From NCBI GenBank assembly GCA_023954795.1, contig JAGSHA010000063.1, positions 1 to 11,818 of the forward strand: DNA of 11,818 nt, read 5' to 3'. The notes beneath the pieces are model-generated. The model made no database searches, was not told where the DNA came from, and was given only the letters and a program-made list of their open reading frames with translations. Positions 6,539-11,818 of this stretch are shown in pieces. Position 1 is the stretch's first letter. Each line of letters opens with the position of its first letter. The stretch comes from Oceanospirillaceae bacterium (GTDB lineage: Bacteria; Pseudomonadota; Gammaproteobacteria; Pseudomonadales; Balneatricaceae). The translations under genes and the position numbers were made by a program.

Positions 6539-7848
6539 TGGATGAATTAACACTCACCGGGATATTCCTGTTTACTCTGTTTTTCCTGCTCGGCAGTGGC
6601 GTCTGGATCGGACTCGCACTGCTGGGTGTTGCATTCGTAGGTATGGAGCTGTTCACCAGCCGTCCAACCGGTGATGCGATGTTCACCGCGATCTGGTCGG
6701 GTTCCTCCAGCTGGTCGCTCACCGCCCTGCCGCTATTTATCTGGATGGGCGAGATCCTGTTCCGTACCCGTCTCTCGGAAGATATGTTTAAGGGGCTCGC
6801 GCCCTGGATGTCCGGCCTGCCGGGGCAGTTGCTGCACACTAACGTGGTGGGTTGCACCGTGTTTGCAGCGGTATCCGGTTCTTCTGCGGCCACACTGACC
6901 ACCGTGGGTAAGATGTCGATCCCGGAACTGCGCCGTCGTGGTTACCCGGATTACATGATCCTCGGCACTCTGGTGGGTGCGTCGACGCTGGGCCTGATGA
7001 TTCCACCCTCGCTCACCCTGATCGTGTATGGCGTTACCATCAACGAATCGATCTCCAAGCTGTTTATGGCAGGGGTCCTGCCGGGACTGGTATTGGCAAG
7101 TTTGTTCATGGGTTACATCGCGGTGTGGTCGTTTATCCGCCGTCATGAAGTGCCGCCTAAAGACGCCGTGATGACGTTTGGTGAAAAGCTCTACAACTCG
7201 CGTTTCCTGATCCCGGTCATTCTGTTGATTGGTCTGGTGATCGGCACCATCTACACCGGTGTGGCTACCGCAACTGAATCCGCCGCGTTTGGGGTGATTG
7301 GCGCGTTGAGTCTCGCCATGCTGCAGGGCTCGCTCAGTAAAGATACCTTTGTGGAAAGCCTGATGGGGGCGACCCGTACCTCCTGCATGATCGCCTTGAT
7401 TCTGGCAGGGGCCGCGTTCCTTGCACTGGCGATGGGCTTTACCGGTCTGCCATTTACCGTGGCTGAATATATTGGCTCGCTGGAGCTGTCGCCGCTGACA
7501 CTGATCTTTGCCCTGATGTGTTTTTACATCATCATCGGCATGTTCCTCGACGGCATCTCCTCTGTCGTGCTCACCATGGCGGTGGTTGAGCCGATGGTGC
7601 GTCAGGCCGGCATTGATCTGTTGTGGTTCGGTATCTTTATCGTGGTGGTCGTTGAGATGGCGCAGATTACACCGCCTATCGGCTTTAACCTCTTCGTGAT
7701 GCAAGGCATGACCAAGAAACCGATCGGTTATATCGCCAAAACGGCCTTCCCGATGTTCCTCCTGATGGTGGTGATGGTGGGCATTCTGGTGATGTTCCCG
7801 GAAGTCGCGACTTACCTGCCGGAAAATATGAAACAAACACCCAGTTAG
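6538..7848 (+). CDS. TRAP transporter large permease DctM
   Basis: Main transport subunit of the TRAP system, belonging to the ion transporter superfamily and driven by an ion gradient (usually Na+). It has 436 residues and about twelve hydrophobic helices, as expected for DctM. Conserved family segments are visible: AAVSGSSAATLTTVGKMSIP (110-129) followed by RRRGYPDYMI, and GLMIPPSLTLIVYG (152-165). Near the C-terminal end, QITPPIGFNLFV is the second-repeat counterpart. Translation starts at ATG 6538, overlapping the dctQ stop by one base, with a strong GGGGAGGAG ribosome-binding site. With DctP and DctQ it makes a complete transporter. A strong hairpin follows the gene at 7865. Confidence 0.96.
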   Translation: MDELTLTGIFLFTLFFLLGSGVWIGLALLGVAFVGMELFTSRPTGDAMFTAIWSGSSSWSLTALPLFIWMGEILFRTRLSEDMFKGLAPWMSGLPGQLLHTNVVGCTVFAAVSGSSAATLTTVGKMSIPELRRRGYPDYMILGTLVGASTLGLMIPPSLTLIVYGVTINESISKLFMAGVLPGLVLASLFMGYIAVWSFIRRHEVPPKDAVMTFGEKLYNSRFLIPVILLIGLVIGTIYTGVATATESAAFGVIGALSLAMLQGSLSKDTFVESLMGATRTSCMIALILAGAAFLALAMGFTGLPFTVAEYIGSLELSPLTLIFALMCFYIIIGMFLDGISSVVLTMAVVEPMVRQAGIDLLWFGIFIVVVVEMAQITPPIGFNLFVMQGMTKKPIGYIAKTAFPMFLLMVVMVGILVMFPEVATYLPENMKQTPS

Positions 7849-7864
7849 CTCATGACCTGAACCT

Positions 7865-7898
7865 GCTCGGGGCGCTGCCCCGAGCCGCTCCCGTTTTT
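7865..7898 (+). terminator. Hairpin terminator after dctM
   Basis: GCTCGGGGC (7865-7873) and GCCCCGAGC (7877-7885) make a perfect 9-bp G+C-rich stem with a 3-nt loop. TTTTT at 7894-7898 follows 8 nt later. The spacing is longer than ideal, so termination may be partial and some transcripts may continue into the dehydrogenase gene. Confidence 0.6.
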
Positions 7899-7924
7899 CC
7901 AGAAAACCTCTGTATTAATCACTA

Positions 7925-7958
7925 TGTCGTCTGCGGATGACAGGGCCTAACGCTGCCC
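7925..7958 (+). promoter_or_regulatory. Structured leader of the FAD dehydrogenase gene
   Basis: TGTCGTC (7925-7931) and GATGACA (7936-7942) form a 7-bp stem with one G-U pair closing a TGCG loop, which fits the stable C(UNCG)G tetraloop pattern. Directly after it, GGGC (7943-7946) can pair with GCCC (7955-7958). The ribosome-binding site GGAGA follows about 20 nt later. The function is unknown; no riboswitch class is recognised. Confidence 0.3.
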
Positions 7959-7992
7959 AAATTCACCGTAAACGACCGGAGAACGCGCCAAA

Positions 7993-9285
7993 ATGGCTAC
8001 ACAAGACCAATCTGAGCCAACGTCTGAGAACAGCTCAAATACACGCCAAGCACCCGATGTGACTGTGATCGGGGCCGGTATTATTGGTATCTCCTGTGCG
8101 GTTCAGTTACAGGCCAAAGGCTTAAGCGTTGCTGTGATCGACAAACTGCCGCCGGGAGACGCAACCTCCCATGGCAATGCAGGCATCTTCGCCGAATGTG
8201 GCTGCATCCCAGTGGCAACCCCCGGCTTTATCTGGCAACTCCCACAGATGCTGCTGGACCCGCACGGTCCGCTGTCACTACCACTGGGTTACCTGCCCAA
8301 GCTGACTTGCTGGGGCACATCGTTTGCACTGAATACCCGTATGCAGCGCTTCCGTCATATCAGTCAGTCGCTGGCGGCTCTGCTGAAGGACGCCACCCAG
8401 CTGCATTTGGAACAGGCCGCCATGACAGGAGCGGACGCTTACGCCCAAGCCGCTCCCTATTACTACCTCTACAAAGATAAGGCCGCGTTTGAAGACGATA
8501 AACTGGCGTGGGATACCCGCAGCCAGCATGGCAATACTTTCGACTTGCTGGGCAGCGAAGAGGTTCACCAACGCGAAAGTGCGGTCTCATCGGAGTTCAA
8601 CTTCGCGGTATCACTGCACAACCACGGGTTCTCACCAAATCCGGGCATGCTGGTGAAAACCATGGCCAAACACTTTGTCGAACAAGGCGGAGAACTGATC
8701 ACCGGTGACGTCACCCAGATCAGACAAAAAGAGGGTCAGGCTGAAGCGGTTGTCACGGATCGTGGGATCTATCCGGTGAATAAGCTGGTCATCGCAGGCG
8801 GTGCATGGTCAGCCAAACTGGCGGAACAGCTGGGTCACAACGTGCCACTGGAGTCCGAACGCGGTTATCACGTACAGATTCAGAATCCGGGCATCGAACT
8901 GCATGCTCCGATTATGTTCTCCGCCGGAAAACTGGTGGCAACGCCGATGGAGGGTGGTATTCGCTTTGCCGGTCTGGTGGAGTTTGGCGGCCTGAAAGCC
9001 GACCCTAACTATGACTTCTGCGACCGTCTGCTGCATCACGCCAAAACCTTGTTCCCGGAGATCGATACCACCGATCACGTGAAGTGGATGGGTCACCGGC
9101 CGTCGATCAGCGACAGCCTGCCGGTGATTGGCCGCAGTCCCGACCACGACAACGTGTTGTATGCGTTTGGCCACCAACACATGGGGCTGGTACTAGGCCC
9201 CCGTACCGGCCGTATCATCACTGAACTGGTCACCACCGGTCAGAGTGAGATCGATCTCAAGCCATATCGGATTGATCGCTTTTAA
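7993..9285 (+). CDS. DadA-like FAD-dependent D-amino-acid dehydrogenase
   Basis: Flavoprotein of the DAO/DadA superfamily, 430 residues, that would oxidise an amino acid or related secondary amine to the imine. An N-terminal hydrophilic extension of about 20 residues precedes the Rossmann strand VTVIGAGIIGIS, with GAGIIG at 27-32 and the acidic residue D50 closing the second strand. The motif ATSHGNAG (57-64) and the C-terminal stretch around GHQHMGLVLGPRTGRII are typical of DadA and the hydroxyproline dehydrogenase relatives. No Sec signal or membrane anchor is obvious. ATG 7993 has CGGAGAA about 10 nt upstream. It lies 144 nt after dctM across a hairpin and shares direction with the Rid/TRAP genes, so it probably acts on the imported compound, with the Rid protein clearing the imine. 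The substrate (D-amino acid, hydroxyproline, opine) is not determined. Confidence 0.88.
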   Translation: MATQDQSEPTSENSSNTRQAPDVTVIGAGIIGISCAVQLQAKGLSVAVIDKLPPGDATSHGNAGIFAECGCIPVATPGFIWQLPQMLLDPHGPLSLPLGYLPKLTCWGTSFALNTRMQRFRHISQSLAALLKDATQLHLEQAAMTGADAYAQAAPYYYLYKDKAAFEDDKLAWDTRSQHGNTFDLLGSEEVHQRESAVSSEFNFAVSLHNHGFSPNPGMLVKTMAKHFVEQGGELITGDVTQIRQKEGQAEAVVTDRGIYPVNKLVIAGGAWSAKLAEQLGHNVPLESERGYHVQIQNPGIELHAPIMFSAGKLVATPMEGGIRFAGLVEFGGLKADPNYDFCDRLLHHAKTLFPEIDTTDHVKWMGHRPSISDSLPVIGRSPDHDNVLYAFGHQHMGLVLGPRTGRIITELVTTGQSEIDLKPYRIDRF

Positions 9286-9307
9286 GCCTCACAGACACAA
9301 CGTCTCA

Positions 9308-9336
9308 GGCGCGTTTTCTACCCTGCAAAGCGCGCC
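9308..9336 (+). terminator. Hairpin after the FAD dehydrogenase gene
   Basis: GGCGCGTTTT (9308-9317) pairs with AAAGCGCGCC (9327-9336) as a 10-bp stem including one G-U pair, with a 9-nt loop, starting 22 nt after the stop codon. No T-run follows the stem, so this is either a transcript-end stabiliser or part of a Rho-assisted end rather than a textbook intrinsic terminator. It separates the dehydrogenase from the CoA-transferase operon. Confidence 0.5.
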
Positions 9337-9456
9337 AGCTCTGCCGCTCCAAACAAGCCCTTCCTTCTACTCTATGTCCATTTAAGAAAGACTCATTTGC
9401 CCGCGAAGGCCTGTTCCCTCTCCCCGTTTCACTCTAGGTTGTAAGCACAATAAAAA

Positions 9457-9473
9457 TGATCGAAAAACGATCA
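9457..9473 (+). promoter_or_regulatory. Inverted repeat, candidate operator of the CoA-transferase operon
   Basis: TGATCG (9457-9462) and CGATCA (9468-9473) are perfect inverted repeats around AAAAA, located 54 nt upstream of the first CoA-transferase start. The 11-bp centre spacing suits a dimeric regulator on one face of the helix. A promoter could not be placed with confidence; TTTCAC at 9427 with an A-rich box about 17 nt on is only a weak candidate. Confidence 0.4.
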
Positions 9474-9526
9474 GCGTCTCTGTCCTCCACTATGGTATGG
9501 ATAGACACAGTTCTGGAGTGCTAACA

Positions 9527-10186
9527 ATGAAACAGCCCATTGACGTATCAGACGCCGTGGCGATGATCCCCAACGGTGCCACCATCATGGTGGGTGGATT
9601 TATGGGGGTTGGGACACCCGATCAACTGCTCAGCGAAATGGTCAGACAACGCAAGCACAACCTCACCCTGATCGCTAACGATACGGCCCGGCCAGCCGTG
9701 GGTATCGGTAAGCTGATCGACGCCGGGGCCATCACTAAAAGTATCGTCTCCCATATCGGTACTAACCCGGAAACCCAGCGCCAGATGATCGCCGAAGAGC
9801 AGGACGTTGAGCTGGCTCCGCAAGGTACGCTGGCTGAACGGGTAAGGGCGGGCGGTTATGGTTTGGGAGGCGTACTCACCCCGACAGCCATCGGAACAGT
9901 GGCGGCCGAAGGTAAACAGGTGATTGATGTGGATGGCGAAAGTTTCCTGCTGGAGCGACCACTGAAAGCTGATTTTGCCCTGATCAAAGCGCAACAGGCC
10001 GATTATTACGGCAATCTGCAGTACCGCCTTACCGCACAAAACTTTAATCCGTTGATGGCGATGGCGGCCACGACAGTGATTGTCGAGGTGGACGAGATGT
10101 TACCCGTTGGCTGTATTACGCCGGATCAGGTACACACACCCGGCGTGTTAATTGATTACATCGTCAAAAGCGGGGTGCTGGCATGA
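9527..10186 (+). CDS. 3-oxoacid/acetate CoA-transferase subunit alpha (AtoD-like)
   Basis: Alpha subunit of a class I CoA transferase, 219 residues, which moves CoA between acyl-CoA and a free short-chain acid such as acetoacetate or butyrate. The family signature is present near the N-terminus: NGATIMVGGFMGVGTP at about 16-31, matching the CoA-transferase pattern with GGF and the following G-x-P. ATG 9527 is chosen because GGAG (9515-9518) lies 8 nt upstream; an in-frame ATG at 9497 has no such site and would add ten atypical residues. The gene overlaps the beta subunit by ATGA, the usual coupled arrangement. No thiolase or dehydrogenase of the acetoacetate pathway lies next to it, so the acid it activates is unknown. 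Confidence 0.93.
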   Translation: MKQPIDVSDAVAMIPNGATIMVGGFMGVGTPDQLLSEMVRQRKHNLTLIANDTARPAVGIGKLIDAGAITKSIVSHIGTNPETQRQMIAEEQDVELAPQGTLAERVRAGGYGLGGVLTPTAIGTVAAEGKQVIDVDGESFLLERPLKADFALIKAQQADYYGNLQYRLTAQNFNPLMAMAATTVIVEVDEMLPVGCITPDQVHTPGVLIDYIVKSGVLA

Positions 10187-10830
10187 ACATCAAACAACGT
10201 ATCGCCCAACGGGTGGCGCAGGAGATCACGCCCGGCAGTCTGGTTAACCTGGGTATCGGTCTGCCCACTCTGGTGGCGCAACATGTACCTGTTGAAGCCA
10301 ATGTATTTTTTCAGTCAGAGAACGGGGTGATCGGTATCGGTGGTTTCCCGGAAGGGATGGAGAACCCCTCGCTGACCGACGCGGGCGGCGGCTACATCGG
10401 CGCATTGCCCGGAGCAGCAGCCTTCGACAGTGCGTTCTCTTTCGGCCTGATCCGCGGTGGTCATCTGGATATGACCGTACTGGGTGGTTTGCAGGTGGAT
10501 GAGCAGGGGCATCTGGCAAACTGGATCATCCCCGGCAAGATGGTGCCCGGCATGGGTGGTGCCATGGACCTTGTGTGTGGCGCCCGACAGGTGATCGTCG
10601 CCATGACGCACACGGCCAAAGGTAACGCCAAGATCCTGCAAGAGCTGACCCTGCCAAAAACATCCGACCGATGCGTGGACCTGATCGTCACCGATCTGGC
10701 GGTCATTAAGCCCTGTGATCAAGGATTGATATTGCTGGAAGTGGCACCGGAAGTGTCCGTCGATGAGGTGTTAGCGGCCACGGAGGCAAAGCTCATCGTT
10801 GAACATCCGGTGAAAGTGATGGCGTTGTAA
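10183..10830 (+). CDS. 3-oxoacid/acetate CoA-transferase subunit beta (AtoA-like)
   Basis: Beta subunit of the same enzyme, 215 residues. The catalytic glutamate that forms the glutamyl-CoA thioester is E46 in FQSENGVIG (42-50), matching the class I signature. GxGxP-type glycine segments (LGIGLPT at 23-29) and the KMVPGMGGAMDLV segment are also typical. The start codon overlaps the alpha stop (ATGA), giving balanced translation of the two subunits. AtoA-type enzymes work in acetoacetate and short-chain fatty acid use; related pairs act on 3-oxoadipate (PcaIJ) or succinyl-CoA (ScoAB). Sequence alone does not separate these here, though the split-subunit, AtoDA-like lengths are clear. No strong intrinsic terminator was found in the 145 nt that follow. 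Confidence 0.94.
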   Translation: MNIKQRIAQRVAQEITPGSLVNLGIGLPTLVAQHVPVEANVFFQSENGVIGIGGFPEGMENPSLTDAGGGYIGALPGAAAFDSAFSFGLIRGGHLDMTVLGGLQVDEQGHLANWIIPGKMVPGMGGAMDLVCGARQVIVAMTHTAKGNAKILQELTLPKTSDRCVDLIVTDLAVIKPCDQGLILLEVAPEVSVDEVLAATEAKLIVEHPVKVMAL

Positions 10831-10975
10831 ATGAAGCTGCATGTCGCAACCCCCGAGTCTCGTTGACCGGCACAAAGCGATCTACCTGAATCCATATAAT
10901 AGGATCGGTCATTTCGGGTCTCCGGGAGCGCAGGCACTCATTGATACATCGCCTGCAGGCGTAAGTCCCCTATCC

Positions 10976-11006
10976 AAAAAGGCCTCAACAGCCATAGGCC
11001 ATTGAG
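10976..11006 (-). terminator. Rho-independent terminator of the minus-strand Rid operon
   Basis: Read on the minus strand, CTCAATGGCC (11006-10997) and GGCTGTTGAG (10993-10984) form a 10-bp stem with two G-U pairs and a TAT loop. After GCC comes TTTTT (10980-10976). This is 41 nt past the Rid copy 2 stop codon and in the right direction. Confidence 0.65.
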
Positions 11007-11012
11007 ACAAGA

Positions 11013-11032
11013 ACCATTGGAGTTGCAATGGT
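11013..11032 (-). terminator. Second hairpin upstream of the terminator
   Basis: ACCATTG (11013-11019) and CAATGGT (11026-11032) form a perfect 7-bp stem with a 6-nt loop between the Rid copy 2 stop codon and the terminator at 10976-11006. No T-run follows on either strand. It probably stabilises the 3' end or assists the main terminator. Confidence 0.4.
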
Positions 11033-11046
11033 GGGACGAGGTTTAT

Positions 11047-11394
11047 TCAAGCAGAGGCCGTCACAGAAATCTCTACCAGCAGTTCGGGAGAAGCCATGGC
11101 GGCCTCTACGCAAGCCCGCGCCGGTGCGCAGCCGTCAGGCACCCATGTATCCCAGACCGCGTTCATGGCCGGAAAATCACTCATGCTCTTGAGATAGATA
11201 GTCACAGACAGCAGCTTATCGCGACCGCTGCCCACCGACTCCAGCAGCTGGTCCACTTTCGCCAGCATGGTACGGGTCTGTTCCCCTATATCGCCATTAC
11301 GGTCCTCGGCCACCTGACCACAGAGATAAAGGGTATTATTATGCACCACGATTTTGCTCATGCGTGCGCTGGTTTCGTAACGCGTAATGGACAT
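11047..11394 (-). CDS. Rid-family imine deaminase, copy 2
   Basis: Cytoplasmic Rid-family protein of 115 residues, expected to be trimeric and to hydrolyse imine or enamine intermediates. It aligns without gaps to the copy at 4396-4743, with 66 of 115 residues identical by hand count (about 57%). The active-site block PARACVEA with R93 is the same in both, as is the C-terminal LLVE with E108. ATG 11394 is preceded by GAGAG 9 nt upstream on the minus strand. It lies 34 nt downstream of the oxidoreductase gene ending at 11429, on the same strand, so the two are probably one transcript ending at the terminator near 10980. This suggests it clears the imine product of that oxidoreductase. Copy 1 may do the same for the DadA-like enzyme. 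Confidence 0.92.
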   Translation of the reverse strand: MSITRYETSARMSKIVVHNNTLYLCGQVAEDRNGDIGEQTRTMLAKVDQLLESVGSGRDKLLSVTIYLKSMSDFPAMNAVWDTWVPDGCAPARACVEAAMASPELLVEISVTASA

Positions 11395-11428
11395 ACTAGT
11401 TCTCTCTTACAAACACAAAAAATAAAGG

Positions 11429-11818
11429 TCAGCCGGCAGCGTTCTTAACCGGATTCGGGCCCGGATCAACACCGGCAACCTCCGCCAGAGTAACCGGCTT
11501 AATCGGTGAACGGATGTTGTAGTACCCCACCTCTGACACCGGGCGATTGCTCGCTTCGGCCATGAGTTGAGAGACGGTCAGGCCGCATAAACGCCCCTGA
11601 CAAGGCCCCATGCCAGCACGGCTGAAGGCCTTGGCCTGATTAGGCCCGGCACAACCACTCCGTGCCAGGCTCCGAATTTCACCGGCAGTGACCTCTTCAC
11701 AACGGCAAACCATAGTCTCGTCAGAGGGGCGCAAGAATTCTGCTGCTGGGCTGTAGAGGCGGTCCAGGAATGGCCGTATCGCCAATTGCTGTGCAATCTG
11801 CTTTTGCAGGGCGATACA
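11429..11818 (-). CDS. C-terminal part of FAD/NAD(P) oxidoreductase with BFD-like [2Fe-2S] domain (partial)
   Basis: The open frame runs off the right edge, so only the last 129 residues are visible; the TTG at 11785 is internal, since coding continues upstream to 11818. The visible part is a BFD-like [2Fe-2S] domain: CRCEEV, then GPNQAKAFSRAGMGPCQGRLC, giving a CxC-x32-CxxxxC ligand pattern (coded at about 11707-11585). The tail YYNIRSPIKPVTLAE is typical of the large subunit of opine oxidase A, HcnB and D-hydroxyproline dehydrogenase alpha-type proteins, which pair with a DadA-like beta subunit and often a small 2Fe-2S gamma subunit. The N-terminal FAD/NAD domain and any partner genes would lie beyond the window. 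The Rid copy 2 gene follows 34 nt downstream. Confidence 0.85.
   Translation of the reverse strand, partial: CIALQKQIAQQLAIRPFLDRLYSPAAEFLRPSDETMVCRCEEVTAGEIRSLARSGCAGPNQAKAFSRAGMGPCQGRLCGLTVSQLMAEASNRPVSEVGYYNIRSPIKPVTLAEVAGVDPGPNPVKNAAG

Noticed and set aside
6733..7836. 367-codon minus-strand ORF opposite dctM
   Set aside because: Very rich in His, Gln and Arg, the typical antisense shadow of a membrane protein; the plus-strand DctM has clear family motifs.
9497..9526. Upstream in-frame start of the CoA-transferase alpha gene
   Set aside because: No ribosome-binding site, and the added residues are not typical; GGAG is correctly spaced for ATG 9527.
10863..10900. TTGACC and TATAAT as a plus-strand promoter
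   Set aside because: The spacer is 26 nt, too long for a sigma-70 promoter, and no gene follows on that strand before the convergent terminator.
11578..11796. Overlapping minus-strand ORF of 72 codons at the right edge
   Set aside because: Out of frame with the BFD-domain coding sequence, whose cysteine motif is unmistakable.

Overview
The window looks like chromosome from a marine-type gammaproteobacterium, probably near the Oceanospirillales. This is inferred from gene content (an Aer-like receptor, a tripartite TRAP transporter, Rid-family proteins, AtoDA-type CoA transferase) and from coding DNA of about half G+C. No rRNA or marker gene is present to confirm it.

Layout. Positions 1-300 are very A+T rich (29% G+C by hand count) and hold a 14-bp palindrome and one possible 23-codon ORF. 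Positions 337-642 appear gene-free and lead into a PAS-containing, Aer-like chemoreceptor (643-2220, +). Convergent to it on the minus strand lie an EamA/DMT exporter (2266-3213) and, upstream of that, a LysR regulator (3302-4231). Divergent from the LysR gene is a plus-strand run: a Rid-family imine deaminase (4396-4743), TRAP binding protein DctP (4819-5796), small permease DctQ (5969-6538), large permease DctM (6538-7848), then a DadA-like FAD amino-acid dehydrogenase (7993-9285). A separate plus-strand pair (9527-10830) encodes both subunits of an AtoDA-type CoA transferase. At the right edge a minus-strand unit enters the window: the C-terminus of a large oxidoreductase subunit with a BFD-like [2Fe-2S] domain (11429-11818, partial), followed by a second Rid protein (11047-11394) and a hairpin terminator.

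How the genes may work together (inference). The TRAP system would import an anionic, amine-containing compound. The FAD dehydrogenase, and possibly the BFD-containing oxidoreductase, would oxidise C-N bonds to imines. The two Rid paralogues (about 57% identical, gapless) would hydrolyse those imines to keto acids, and the CoA transferase would activate a resulting short-chain acid. The LysR protein resembles the OccR/NocR opine-responsive branch, and the partial gene resembles opine oxidase A/HcnB-type subunits. A D-amino acid, opine or other N-substituted amino acid is therefore a reasonable substrate guess, but nothing here fixes it.

Several intergenic hairpins mark the operon structure. 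The clearest lies between dctP and dctQ and looks like an attenuator that would favour the periplasmic protein over the permease. I see no tRNA, rRNA, CRISPR array, IS element or phage gene.
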